From: Neopestalotiopsis rosae
Lineage: Eukaryota; Ascomycota; Sordariomycetes; Amphisphaeriales; Sporocadaceae
Length of the DNA stretch: 64,000 nt
Assembly: GCA_023078685.1 (NCBI GenBank)
Contig: JALGAS010000002.1
Coordinates: 3,410,001-3,474,000, forward strand
Direction of reading: 5' to 3'
Position numbers and translations under genes: made by a program. The stretch's first letter is position 1, and each line of letters starts with the position of its first letter. This document shows, one piece after another, positions 31,724 to 44,466 of this stretch. A model generated the notes under the pieces. The model was not told where the DNA came from, did no database searches, and was given only the letters and a program-made list of their open reading frames with translations.

Positions 31724-33157
31724 ATGGCGTTTGACGACGAGGACCCCACGGCGGCGCCGCTGCCCGCAACGGGCGCCCACGCTGCGGGCTCGACGATGGA
31801 CGGGGACGAAGCGCCACCAACGGCCGAAGACGACCTGGCGGACGAAGAAGTTCAGGACTTTCGCAAGTTTGCCTCGGCGCTACAAAAGACACAGGTGTCG
31901 GGAAAGTCGATACGAAAGGGCGAAAAGGACTTTGAGTCGCACGGCACGCGATTGCAGGAGGGCTACCTCGAGGCCAGTCGAAGGGCCATGCACGACACCC
32001 TCAGCTACACGAGAACACACCCGCCTCCGAGCTATGTCAGAGGATGGTACTTTCCGAACCACTTCAGCGAAGAGCAGGAATTGGGCTGGAGCGATAGGGT
32101 GGTTGTTGTTGAAGAGACCAAGGGCGCCATGTTCAAGGCCATGGGAAGAGCCATGAAGGGACGAGGTGCCAATTTTGCCCCAGCATGGGATCGGACGTGG
32201 CTCTTGCCCGAGGAGGCTTTGTACCTGGTTGAGCGTGGTGATTTGCACCTCTGGTGGCCAGAGCGCGAAATCGAGGACGTTTTTCCTCTCAAGACGGAAG
32301 GTACAGAAGAAGAGGCAAAGGAATCCCGAGAAGAAATGGGTATCCCCCTAAGCTTCCAGGCGGCATATGCATTATTTATTGGAAAGGATGGCGAAAGGGG
32401 GGAAATTTCGCTGGAGAAATATCAAGTCTATGCCAATCTGCGACGGTGTGGATATTTTGTGTTCCGCGCGGCATTTGCGACGACAGACTCGGATACTGAT
32501 GGTCAAAAATCGAAGTCAGACTCAGTATGGGGTTGGCTCTTCTCATTACTTTCAACCGACCCGTCAAAACCACCAAGATCGTATCCAGCCGAGGGACCTT
32601 TACTAAAACCCGGCCTGTACCGTTCCTACAAGCCTGTCTTTCAACAGCTTCACCTCATCCAAAGACACAAGCCAACGCCGCATGTTGACGCTTCGAATCC
32701 TGCTCAGCCGCCCTTTGACATCTTCTTCCACGTATACAAGTCGCGGCCGGGTTTCAGCAAGTCTAATCCACCACCGCCTGACTTTCGGATATCGGTTGTC
32801 AACGCGCGGACGACGTCGGTCCCGACCATCACCGAGCTCTCGGCTCTGCTAGAGTCCACACCCTGGACCCCGCCAGACGAGAAGATGGTGGCCGGACTGG
32901 GAGCTGGCTTTATGCAAAAGAGGCTCAAGCACGGTTGGCGGAATGCTATTCTGGCAGTGGTAGACAGCGGCTTTACGAGCTATCTTCGTTTTACAGAAAT
33001 GGCGTTCGGGAAAGAGCGACTTTATGAGACATTCGATCGACCACAAGGCAAGGGTGGCAAGAAGGGCGGCCGCGGCGGTCCAGGTGGACGAGGCGGAAGA
33101 GGCGGAAGAGGCGGAAGGGGTGGCGGCCGAGGTCGGGGTCGAGGACGCGGTGGATGA
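31724..33157 (+). CDS. SEN54: tRNA-splicing endonuclease subunit Sen54 with an RGG tail
   Basis: A single exon encodes 477 aa. The Sen54 N-terminal domain lies at ~95-185, with TKGAMFKAMGRAMKGRGANF and the hallmark PEEALYLVERGDLHLWW. The C-terminal half has RCGYFVFRA, YKPVFQQLHLIQR and, near the end, TSYLRFTEMAFGKERLYE, as in yeast and human Sen54. Sen54 is a non-catalytic scaffold that pairs with Sen2 in the tetramer that cuts tRNA introns; introns are present in three tRNAs of this window. The last ~35 residues are a pure Gly/Arg (RGG) tail, which is an extension relative to the family and could bind RNA or be Arg-methylated. AAACATGGCG is a good start context. Confidence 0.9.
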   Translation: MAFDDEDPTAAPLPATGAHAAGSTMDGDEAPPTAEDDLADEEVQDFRKFASALQKTQVSGKSIRKGEKDFESHGTRLQEGYLEASRRAMHDTLSYTRTHPPPSYVRGWYFPNHFSEEQELGWSDRVVVVEETKGAMFKAMGRAMKGRGANFAPAWDRTWLLPEEALYLVERGDLHLWWPEREIEDVFPLKTEGTEEEAKESREEMGIPLSFQAAYALFIGKDGERGEISLEKYQVYANLRRCGYFVFRAAFATTDSDTDGQKSKSDSVWGWLFSLLSTDPSKPPRSYPAEGPLLKPGLYRSYKPVFQQLHLIQRHKPTPHVDASNPAQPPFDIFFHVYKSRPGFSKSNPPPPDFRISVVNARTTSVPTITELSALLESTPWTPPDEKMVAGLGAGFMQKRLKHGWRNAILAVVDSGFTSYLRFTEMAFGKERLYETFDRPQGKGGKKGGRGGPGGRGGRGGRGGRGGGRGRGRGRGG

Positions 33158-36100
33158 TGTGGTGTACAATGGAGATAAAGCAGCACCGTATCAATGAGGA
33201 TCCGACGGACGGCGACTCACCAGCTGTCTGCTCCATGTTGGTCTCATCTGCACGCAATGGCGATCCAGATAGAGCTCGCCAACTTTACTCAACGAGTCGT
33301 GTCAGCACAGGCTGGTGTCGGTACCATCCGCGAAATCCATCTTCAGGCAGTCCATGAATCATGAGCTGAAGTTGTAGGGTTTCCTGCTGCAGACAGCCAT
33401 CAAATAGGTAGCCAAGGGCCTCGGATTCCCTTGCACGCACGCCCAGAACACGGAATGCAAATGATTGAAGACTGAGCATGATGAAACTGGCATTTGGTTA
33501 TTCTCCCTGAAAAGGTTGGATACTTGTGTTGCTTTCCAAATATAAGCAAGAGCATATATACACATGATAGCTAGCAGTAGGCACGAGTGGACTGAAATTG
33601 CCTTCGGGGCATGCCTCCATTCTTAGGTAGTACCCGAGTGTGTTGCAAAACCGAAGCTTGACCTCTAATTTTGAGGACGCTTCGACAACAAAAGATACAT
33701 TGAATTCGACAAGCAATAATCCATTCCATGTGTTTCTGTATCATTTCATTATCGCCTTATCTACAAGCATATGGTTATTTACTCATCGATCACGTTCTTC
33801 ACCCATCTTCTGTACACTCCATTCGAGATAATAGAGAGATCTGTGCCGGGACCGCAATTGATCATACCAATGTCAAAAAGAGGAACAGATTGCAACGTCG
33901 TAAATCTATATTTGCGGGGGTGCCGGCAATAAAATCCCAATTGATCCAAACCCATAGCATGTATATTTGAGCAACTAAGGCCGAAGGCAACCCTGACAAT
34001 ATGACTGAGACGGATCTGAGATTGTGTAACAGCAATTGCATGACAACGCCCTTGATAAACCAAGTCACAATCACGCATGTTTATTCCTTCTTTCAACCAA
34101 GCTTCCACCTTGGTTGTAAAAGCCCCAAATCTTGAGAAATATGTCCTAATTCCAGCGAAAAGACGGAATACCCGGTCGTCGGGCGTGCATTTCCAATGCC
34201 GTGCCGCTTCCTGTCGAGTCCTGCGCTCGCCTTATCTTGTCAAGCATGAATGGACTGTTTCCAGTGGTGAGAAAAAGGGTTACATTCGAGGTAATACGAT
34301 GCGCAAAGATAAGAAGGCCACCAAGACAATTGAATATCTTGTAGCTTACTGTAACACCTATTCGCGGGACATTTGGAGATGCCCAATGGCCAATGGCCAA
34401 TGAAGTTCTGGCCGGGGCCTCCGTCCACGGTCTCACAAGCGGGCCTCTGTATCACCCTCTTGGTCTTTGCCTGCTTCATGGCGTCAGCACTGCTGCTCAC
34501 CTTTATTTGCCTCTTGGGAACGTATTTCCTGCCCTCTTGCACACTCGACACAAGAACTAAGATATCTAGAGTTTCGAGACATTCGTCGCTCGAATATACT
34601 GCTTGGCCATTGGCATGCAAAGGCAAGGGCTACAAACTTGAAGATGATATCTTGACTTGTCGTGTCAAACACACATGATTGGCCCTTTGCCACAAGAACC
34701 ATGACCGCATAGGCTATGTGTCTCATTCTCTCCATGTTGCATTCGCTGTTGATCTCGGTTCCCCGATGCGGTCACAAGTTGCGGGCAAGTTAGGTTGAGA
34801 GGACCGCTAACTAGCCGGTCTTGGCAGTGATACAGCTGCGAGTTTTGGTTGGCAATGGTAACACTATAGAACCCCACGGACGCGAGGAAAAGTCTCACTC
34901 GGATCATGATCATGAAATTTCCAGCGGAAAAGGCCTACCTAGTTTGCCTAGGTAGGTATGCAAGGAAAGTTAATCTGCAAACCCTTTTTTCTTCCCAGTG
35001 GAGCCAATTGGTAGAAAGCAACGTGATTGACTTTTTAGAAAGCAAAGAAGAAGGAATATCCAGAAAGATGCGCAAAAGACCAAAAGAAAAACGTAACGTG
35101 TGGCTCGCGTAGGTAATAGGATCCCATGAGGCTTGGCGCCAATAATTGAAGTTTCTACCGACTGAAAAAAGCAGCGGGTTCGCTTGGCTCATTGCACGCA
35201 ACACAAGAAATCACACCCTGTTCAATTAATTACGGCACAAAAAGTATAGACTCCGGGAAAAGGTTGCGACAGCTGATGAAGGCAACAATGGAAAAGAAGA
35301 CACAGGAATGCAAATGCTGTGTGCTCCGGTTTCGAACACTAAGCGGATGGAGCAGATCAGATGTAACAGATGTAATTGTATGTACATCATACGTGTAATT
35401 CGTATGTACACACGCAGTATGCATCACACAGGTTACGAGATTAAAACCAGGAATCCTTCCATGGATTGGTGCGACAAGAATGGGATGCCTTTTTGCTGTT
35501 GGTTGGGAGGGGGGTTTTGCTCGCAACGGGATGATGCAGAGTCCCAGTCTCGAAGGAATGTTCCCACGATGGCGTCAGATAACCTGACATGATTTGCATT
35601 TTTCGCATTGTAGAGAAGCATTGGGGTGGATCAGAGATCGAAGAGGGATTGGCCTCACAGTAAGGTTTAAAGTGAAGATGTTATCTATCTATTTAAATTA
35701 TTTTTTCCCTATTTTTCTTTTTTTAAACACACTCGTTGATTGTAAGTGGGCCTGGCCGTTTACCCCCCCTGGTAACTATCGCTCACTGCCACTGGCCTAG
35801 CCCCCCTGGGTACGAATCCCTGGGTCAGCAAGCGCAGCGAGATTGCACTTTTTTGGGCTGGCCATTACCGTTTTGCCCGTTCCCATCCATCATCAAAAAT
35901 CCACCCAGCATCAGACCGAAAAACCCGCTCGCCCGCACCCGTATCAAGTACCTTCGTACATTAATTCGTATACCGCATTCGTTTTCGAGGGCACATAATT
36001 GGGGGTCGCGATGACAACTGTCAGATACACACACATGCACGTTTAGGGACAATGATACAATATATACACCAGCCAGGCAGCAAGGAAACGAAACAGAATG

Positions 36101-39035
36101 GAGAACAAGGAAAAAAAGAAGTAGTGCAATGATTGATTACGATGCCGCCATATCCACCTACGATGACGACCCTGCCCAAAAGAATGCTTGGTCAGACATG
36201 CAGAGCATAATCCGGCCGTAAAGGGCAAGGGTCGCGACAAAACACAAAGACAAGAGATATGACTTGACTTGATAAGTGACTAGAGCTCGCAGCTATATTA
36301 TCTTTCAGGTCCTCTTGCGTGGTTTTGATTGATTGAATTTTGAAGAATATCGAAAATAAAGCTGCGCTATGCCTTCAAAGCTGAAAAAAAAAAACCACTC
36401 AAGGGGATGGACATACTTATTACGAGCAGTATACTCTTCAGCTGGAGCTGAAAGCTGAACCTGCTGCGCAATCAATTGTTGCGCTCGGGAAGACACTGCT
36501 GACCAATGATCAGTCAAAGGGCCTAACCTACAAGATCAACGTTGGAACCCTCCCCCCTGGTCTTCCCCCTAGAACCTGGGACCACAAGCCGGGTTGATGA
36601 CAAGGACAATTGGGGAATGATGATGGGGAGGAGTAGAGCTGCTTTTTTAGCGTCAGTACCTTTTTGGGGAGGTCCAAATGCGCTGCCCTTGCCTAGGTTA
36701 AGGTAATGTACAGACTCCAGAAGTATGGCCAAGTAGGCCAAGCCAGCCAAGTTATGTACGCTCCGGAATACACTTGCAGGGGGTCTGGTGGTGCGGACCC
36801 GCGGTCAGCAAGCAGCAGAAGCAGCAATCTTGATGAAGAGGGAATCGCCACTTCGGCAAGAATGTCGCATACGAATCCTTCTCACTTCTCTCCCTCTGTC
36901 TCTCCAATGATGAGATGTTGGTGTGCGATATGCATCAAATTGATTCCAAGGTGTCGGAGGCGAGGATTGGAAAAGGACAGACGGCCGGTTGTGTATGTGT
37001 GTGATTGATACATTTTTAAGAATACTGAGAAAAAAGCCTGTGTAATACACACTAATCAATTGAAACTCTCTGGTCGCGTTGACAAGAAATGGTGTTCGTC
37101 TCTCCTCTGCTGTGTCTCTCGGGTTTTTAAATGGGCTATGACGCGTTGACACCCGCCATTGTGTGGAATGCGAAAAAGGAAATTAGCTCCTGGTCAATTT
37201 TTGGAGCCAATAGTTTGGCAGGAGCCGCTCCTTTTTTGCTTGGTTCAAAGTAGTATTATTAAAAAAAAGTTAGAATTTGGGAGATTGGTGAAATCTTGAA
37301 TGCCTCAAATTGTGGAGTGCGAGTGCATATTGCATCGCGGGCTTTGGGTCAATTGGCATCTGCCTACCCAGGCAGACAAGACCAAATTTGCATCTGACAG
37401 CAGGATGATACATGCAAAAATTCATCTCCAACTACGACCAACTAGTTTGACCCTCACATATGTACGGTTGGTCTCTCTGATATCAAACCATGTATGCAAG
37501 CGGCGAGCGCATGCCTTTTTTACAGTGTCAGACTGCAGCATTCGGCTGCCCTTGATGATAAACGGCCAGGGTACCTACCTACCTACATGCCGACATACTA
37601 GGAAGTATGTGGCCAACGTAAGTGATCAACGTCAACCAACTGTTGCAAACCCGAAAGCCACTTTGAGTCAGATAACAGCCACAGCTGAGCGCTTCCTCTT
37701 GTCAACCAAGTTCATTTGGTAACACACTCGTGATTGACAGATGCGACACAAATGAGAGCCCAGTGACAAGAGTCTTGCTATGCGCAAATGAGGATGGGAT
37801 ATTAGGTATCGACTAATCAATGTGTACGAGGTTAGGTAATTGTGATGGCATGTTAGTAGTGTGTGTGGTGTGTGTATGTCCCTGTGTGGTTTGAGGAAGT
37901 AGTACGTACTTTGCCGTGGGCCGATGTACAATGCTGCGCGAAGATCAGCGATCTAACCTGTTTCAACTCAACCCTATACGACAAGCAAGCAAGCGATAAC
38001 CAATCGTGGCTCTGTCGAATCATGAAATTCCCGTTCTCATATTTCTTTTCTAGCCGCGAATGACTATAGTGTAATAGAGATGGACACTTATTTCCTCCGC
38101 TCTTATTACAATTAAAGAAGGAACCAGAAAAGCTTGGGAAGAAATTGACCCGCTTAAGAGGTCCAGCAGGTTGCGGATAATAGAGTTGCAAAGTTTCTCG
38201 CTTAGAGTTCTGGATGATATGAGTTGCCGCAGAATTTAATAGCGCTCGGTACCCACCAGCGCCGAAGCCCCAATCACAGCTTCACTCTTTCTAGGGGTTC
38301 CCGCTTAGCAAGAAAAGTAAGTCGCAAGGCCCCCACCTCTACGAGCAATTCTATGGCTTTTTTGTTTTTTCCTCTCTTCCCTCCGCCTGCTCCTCAACTC
38401 GAAACCTGACAACACGTTTCATTTCATCCAATCCACTTTGGTAGTTCTTGTGCAATTGTTGCCTTGCCATTGAACAAGAGAGGAGAGGAGTCTGTCAGTC
38501 AAGCGCGAGAAAGAAGGAAGCCATATCTCTGCGCAACAACCCTTGACGCGCCCCCCGTCTTGTGATATCTTTTTCTTCACACTCACTTTTCCAAGTTCCT
38601 AACTACTTACTCCCCGCATGTTTGGTTTCGCGTAGCAGCTTTGTAATATTCGACAACCTTTTCCAGGCCGCCGAGGAATCAAACCCGCGTGGCCCGCCGT
38701 TCTCCGTGCCCCCCGCTACCTACCTAACGAGCGAGCGCGCCGCGCTACAAGCTACATACACTTTTTTACATTACCCAAGATTTACCTTGCCTGCCTTAAC
38801 GACCTCACATACACCTCTACCGAGCATTACCAGCCCTTCGAATTGCTCTCAACTTTGCTTCCGTGCTGACCACTAAACGATAAACGCCGAAATTCTCTCC
38901 CCCTCGGGTTGGGTTCGCATATACTATCCCGGGAACGCCAGCCCAAGCACCACGCGCCCCTAAGGGACCGGACCTGTCTGTCTGACTTGTCTTCCCCCCC
39001 TAATCGCCGAAGGAGAAATCAAGCCAATCGACACT
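33158..39035. other. 5.9-kb region without a recognisable gene
   Basis: All open frames are short and without coding composition on both strands. Features seen are AT-rich pieces (33.6-34.1 kb, 35.6-35.7 kb), short palindromes of the CCTAGGTAGG type near 34.94 kb, (CTAC)n near 37.57 kb and, from ~38.3 kb, a C/T-rich plus-strand leader (TACCTACCTAACGAGCGAG) belonging to the Q-rich gene. A 71-codon minus frame at 36305-36517 might hold a small exon but is not supported. For its length this is the emptiest part of the window. Confidence 0.45.
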
Positions 39036-42000
39036 ATGGACGACGCCGACGCTGCTGAGCGCAGACGGCCAACTACTGGCAATGATAGTCCTAAGAGGGA
39101 TACTGTCACTCCGGCGACTACTACCGAGAGGTAAAGGAGTTTTTCTAATTCTTCTATTGTTTTCATTGTTGTCTTTTCTCCTCCTCTTCATCTCCTGCTT
39201 CTTCGCATTGTCTACGTGTCAAGACTTGCACCTCTACCTCTTTCATGTATCACATCATCATGATGGGCGCCTGCCCTAAGAACGAGGCGCGGCACCCCGT
39301 CGGACCGGGCTGCTTCTTGCCGTCGTTTACGCTCCAGCTCCTTCTAATGCTCTCTGCCATGGGACCGGGCCTTCCATCTAGCTAGCTGGGTAGGACTGGA
39401 GGTATCCTGTGGAGGAACTCCGGCTTAGACACAAATTGGGAGGGACGGCAACTTTCCCATCTGTTTTTACTTTCAAGCCTACGTTTGTTGTCAAGGACAA
39501 CTTCCTATATTGTCGCCTTTCTCCATCTGTTGACACTCGCGCGGCCACACACCACACACACCACACACATGCACACACACACACCAGTGGCAACTTGTGG
39601 ATTCGATTCATCGCCGTAACCACAAATCGCAACTTGTTTCATCATTCTTTTCTGGGTTTGTGCCCAATTATCATCTATTTCAAGTCAGTCAGCACAAACC
39701 AAACCGTCCATCACTCGAGACGAACCGGCCGGACTGACAACTGCTACTCATCCCCCACGTTGCACTAGCACTTTCAAGTGACTGGACTGGTGCTTGAATC
39801 CGCCGTGGTACTATTTTCGCGGCTCTCGCTGGCCCTACTCCATTTTATCTCACCCACCGTACCATTTCTTTTCTTCTTCTTCACCCTTGCTCCATCAAAC
39901 AGCCGCCGTGCGCTATACTCTCTTTTCTATACCGCTCAAAACCAGGTCCACCCCGGCGCTGCTATTGCCATGGCCCAGATGCGCAGGAGATACCACACGC
40001 GACGGTAAGCATATCACTTGTTCTCCCCAGAGCTCCCATATCTGCTATGGCTCTCATCCCCTCTCATGAGGCAGTGGCCGGTACGACGCCTGATGGCATC
40101 GTTGGCTGCCTGCATGTCCGCAATCGTCAACCATGATGATCCTTTGTCATTCCAACACTTTTTTTTCCATTTCACCCAACCGCCCCTTGTTTCTCCCCCC
40201 AACATAACCTTATGTCTCCATGACCGGCCCGGAGCTCAATCTGGTTTCTCGATCTAGTCCGAGACAGTATGATGCGTCCACACCTTGATGGTTTGTGGGA
40301 CTTGGCATGCATGCACTCTCTTCCTTGTATGCTCCATTCTCTGTCAATGAGGCTCACTGCTCTTGTTGCCACAAATGATCATCATCATCCTTGTCATAAA
40401 GTTGCAAGGCGACTTTACGGTTCTAGGCGGCCCGAGGTGCTCAACATCTATGCAACAGCCGCAGCCATGTTGTTGCAACGATAGTAGTTGCTACAGTTTA
40501 TCACATGCGTTTCTCCGCCAATGCGATTCACATTGAATTGCACATGCGCACAAAGTCTCAGCCGTGCAACAAGTGTCACGTAATGGACACAAAGTCATGG
40601 CGCAAAGCAGGCATCCTCAAAATGGCACATACTCGAATTATCTGACAGATCAAGTGGTCTGCACCCTTATACATTGACCCAACAAGCTGCTTTTCGGCCA
40701 AGAAACCACGGAACCTACTAGGCTATCTTGTTTCACCTTCACCTTGTCAAGAATAAATATACGCTGCCATTCTCATGAAGAAGTTTACAGTCCTATCATC
40801 ATATCACTGACTTCTAACCATGTACAGTCGAGGTCAAACTGCTGACTCTGGACCTAGATTTAGTAAAGCTGAGGAAGACGACGGTGATGATGGCGTGCTT
40901 AGTCCGCCACCCTCTAGTTCAGTCTCCAGTGTTGACCCAGCCATGTTAGGCGATGAGATTGTGGTCGGTACTGGGAACGAAAACACAGCTGCCAATGGCG
41001 ACAAATCATCACCTTTGCAGGTCACATCAGATAAGGAAGACGTTGAAATGGCCGAAGCCGGCAGCGAAACACCAGCCTCACATTATCCTAAGCGCAAACG
41101 TTCCTCGATGTACGACAACTTGGGCGAGGACAAGCTAGAGGTTGGCTCGCCTACCCCTATGGATGACGCAATTGCTGCTGTCCGACAAGTAAAACAGGCG
41201 GCCCGCCCTGCTCCTCCACCACTGATGAAGGGTGTACTTTTGGGTTATTGGAGAGACTCACCAGTGCCCAACGATGCAAAGAAGCACGCCGTCATAGGAT
41301 TCCCGGATGTTCGTGACAGATTGCGCACTCGTATTCAGCCTTTTACCCGTGATGGAGAACCGGTCAACCCACGGCTGTTTCCGATACCCCCTGGTCCCGG
41401 TGGAAGCTGGACAACGTTTGACCGTACAGTCTTTGAGGATCACCTCGTGGGGCTGGACCACAACGAAATCAAGGAGTATATCAAGATCCGGCTAAGGGCA
41501 CTGGAATCGGGTGAACTTGAGGCTGATAAGCACCAAGCCGAGCTTGAAGCCATTAAGGAGGCGAAGCGGAATCTCAAAAATAACCCTCATGTTGAATCGC
41601 CGATACCACCCGCTATTGCCTACGGCAAAATCGTCCCCGAAAACCATCAACATGGTAGCCGTCTGGAATCTAAGCGCCGACGGACTGGCAGTGCTGCATT
41701 GCCTCCGGTTGTGCCGTCACAGACAAGCTCGCCTGCGCTACGGTCCGACGGACAGTTGCCGCCCCCTTCTTCCGTCCACGCCGTCTCTGCCGCACAAGCT
41801 GAAGCCGAGCGCAGGTCTCCCATTCAACCTGCACTTCGATCTCAGACTCCGTTACAGCCTCAACCTCAGCCGCACCTTCAACCATCGCAATCCCCAACGC
41901 CAGCCCAAGCGCCCGTTTCTGGCCCGACCCCGCCACAGCAGCAGTCGCATGCTTTGCCCCCTCAGATTTTGCATCAACCTCAGCAGGGCTTTGCAGCACA

Positions 42001-43249
42001 GAAGACTGTTCCGCAAGCACCGCCGGCGCCGGTACAAAATCGTCTTGATGACTCACAGTACGTGGGCAACCTCCCTGGCCAACGCCCGACGAGAATATTG
42101 GTCGGCTGCTGGTCCCGTAGCAATGCCAAGATAGACCAGGATAAGCATGCCGTTTACGGAATTCTTGGAGCCAATGATATGTTCCGTGTCAAGTTGGTCC
42201 GCGAAACCATGGACGGTCGATTCGTTGATGGTAACTTCCCCACTGGTGCCGGTGCCCTTTGGATCGGTTATGAAGAGGTGAACTTTCTAGGCCATATTCG
42301 CGACCTTAACAGAAGCGAGATGAAGGAATATGTGCGTGTTCGGCAATACCAAATTGACCACTTGGGCGAAACTGAGGACGATCGGGTCTCGAACGAGACC
42401 AAGGCTGTTTACGAAGCCCAGCGACGAGCGGCTCTGAACCCCAAGGCCTCGGCTGGGCCTCCTGTTCATGCAGGCCGTCACAGCCTTAATGCATTCTCTG
42501 ACGACTCCCACGTAAAGCAAGACACCAGCGTATTGGATCCAAGAGATCACCGGCGTGGCATTTTGCAGGACATTAGAGGTCGTCCTGTATCCGAAGCCGA
42601 TTACCGTCAAACCGGTCGTGCAGCTAGTATCGATCCACTCGAACGCACCAACAGTCTTGCTCGACGGGAGGTCCACAAGCTAGAAGCTGCTCAAATGCGA
42701 CAAGATCGTGTATTGAACCAGCGCGGTTTGTCAAATGCTCCCATCCACACACCCCCGCCGGCGATTGTGCCATCCGATAATCGCGCAATGCTGCAGGAAA
42801 ACATGGTTCGTCTGAATGGTGTGTGGAAAAACCAGGAAACTGCTAGGCATCACGGTCAACAGCAACAGGCCCAACAGCAGCAAGCACAGCAGCAGCAGGC
42901 CCAACAACAGCAGCAGCAGGCCCAACAACAGCAGCAGCAGCAGCAGCAGCAGCAGGCTCAAGCTCAGGCACAAGCTCAAGCACAAGCACAGGCTCATGCG
43001 CAGGCTCAAGCCCAAGCACAAGCACAAATGATGCAGATGACTCCCCAACAGCAACAGCCCCAGCTGCCATCCCAGCCAATGGCCCCTACTCCAAATATGG
43101 AAGAAGTGAGGGTTCTTGGAAATGTCACTTACAGTCGGAAACAGACTGGACCTTTCGCAGGAAAGCTTGTCAGCCGCGGAGAAATAATAACCATTGATGG
43201 TGAGGACTATGTGGAATACCGGGTCCTTACCAAGCCTACCTTTTTCTAA
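39036..43249 (+). CDS. Glutamine-rich protein with a duplicated novel domain (2 exons)
   Basis: Best model: exon 39036-39130 (MDDADAAERRRPTTGNDSP...) spliced by GTAAAG to 40828-43249, giving 838 aa. I recognise no named domain. Residues ~165-258 and ~450-545 are two copies of one domain: L(L/V)GxW, then KHAVxG, DGxxV, G-rich-W, H..(L)..(N)E(I/M)KEY(I/V)(K/R)(I/V)R. The C-terminus (~790-836) has a third beta-rich block, GKLVSRGEIITIDGEDYVEYRVL. Between are Pro/Gln-rich disordered linkers, a basic patch (SKRRRTG, PKRKRSS) that may be a nuclear signal, and a long Q/QA tract (~708-765). The intron would be ~1.7 kb, very long for a fungus. An alternative first exon lies at 39970-40004. The role is unknown; composition suggests a nuclear regulator. 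Confidence 0.75.
39970..40004 (+). other. Alternative first exon of the Q-rich gene
   Basis: ATGGCCCAGATGCGCAGGAG... encodes MAQMRRRYHTR and ends CG|GTAAGC, in the same phase as the distal exon at 39036-39130. Joined to 40828 it gives RRRGQTAD... and a 818-aa protein. It lies inside the 1.7-kb intron of the main model, behind its own C/T-rich stretch, so it could come from a second promoter. Confidence 0.4.
42857..43030 (+). repeat. CAG/CAA and CAR-GCN microsatellite coding a Q then QA tract
   Basis: About 174 bp of CAG/CAA triplets followed by CAR-GCN hexamers within the Q-rich gene. It encodes mixed Q runs with Ala and then alternating Gln-Ala. Synonymous codon mixing suggests it has been stable for some time, but it is likely to vary in length among strains. 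Confidence 0.9.
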
Positions 43250-44466
43250 TTCGTTGACGTTACTCTACGATCTGCTCTTCGGCCTGAGTGTGATGGAATA
43301 CCTCCGTCACCGCCAGTGTAGCTGCAGCGCCTGGATGACGACACCTATGTGGAAGCCGTCGGCCTGCTGCTAGGACGAACTGGCCATTATCCACTATTAT
43401 ACACCCAAGGTATGCCAGCGGCCACGTCAAGTCATGATTCAAGCATCGAGGGTTTGACGGTATGGTGGATGGTCTGTGGGTATTCATCTATCAGCTACGC
43501 CGGTATTCCCAGTTGGAAATGTCAACAATTCCAATATATATCTCCTGGGTACTTCATGGCCATGACTAGACGGCCTCTACAAAGCAACAATTATTGGGTC
43601 TACATTTTGAGCTTGATGTATGCGCATCCAGCACTTACCAGGGGCCAACAACACAAACGAAGCAGGCATTAGAATCACGGAAGGTTGAAGAAGCCAGTAA
43701 AGGGTAATGCTGTCTATGACAGTTCCAATAGTATATAGGCTTATAACGCCTTTCATGTCTTACCATGTTAAGGTATTGCAATAGTCTCTGTAGGAAAACG
43801 ATTCGGGGATTAACAGGCCATTAGAAAAAAGGATGGGATGTCTCTTGCATCCGATGGGAATTGGAAGTACAATTAGCCATAATTAGCAATTATCACAAAT
43901 TGTGCCCACCAATCTTGTCTTTCGCTTGCGAAGAAGAAAAGCCCCGTCAAGTGATACCCCGTCTTTTATAATGATTGAGACAAAATTGTTTGGCCGTCAA
44001 GCTGTCAAGATTGATTGAAGTAGAGTTTAGGTTTCTATGGTATCTAAGGCCAAAAAGCCATATACATTCTCCCAAGTTGACTAATAAGTGTGCTTCGACT
44101 ATCAACATCCAAGTTTCTCTGACGAAATTGCTGCAGTCTTGGGAAAACGATAGCGAGGTCATGATATTCGTCACAACACCCGACGACAAAGGAACATCTG
44201 GAGTTTGATAGCCGTGATGTGATTCCCGGCTTTCGCTATGGCATATCGCATTAAAGTCAAAAGCAAGTGGTCTTGCGAAAATTGAGTGTGGTATCATGTG
44301 CATGATTACAACTTGACCACTCTTGATATATTGGTTACATGCTGGGGGGACTGTAAATGCATGGAGCTAAGAGAAGGTAGAGTAATCCTGATTATCAACT
44401 ATTCCTTGCTGATCCTCTCTCTTTCCCCTTTATCCAACTTTTTCCCATCTAGGTTTACCGGTTCGA
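43250..44466. other. Intergenic, convergent 3' region
   Basis: About 1.2 kb between the stops of the Q-rich gene and the esterase. No gene is supported. Confidence 0.5.

Noticed and set aside
33779..34108. 109-codon minus frame in the empty 33-39 kb stretch
   Set aside because: AT-rich, no domain, and no splice signals that extend it.
36305..36517. 71-codon minus frame starting MTDHWSAVSSRAQQLIAQQ with a nearby GTATGT
   Set aside because: The first part is attractive as an exon, but I found no acceptor downstream that gives a sensible continuation.
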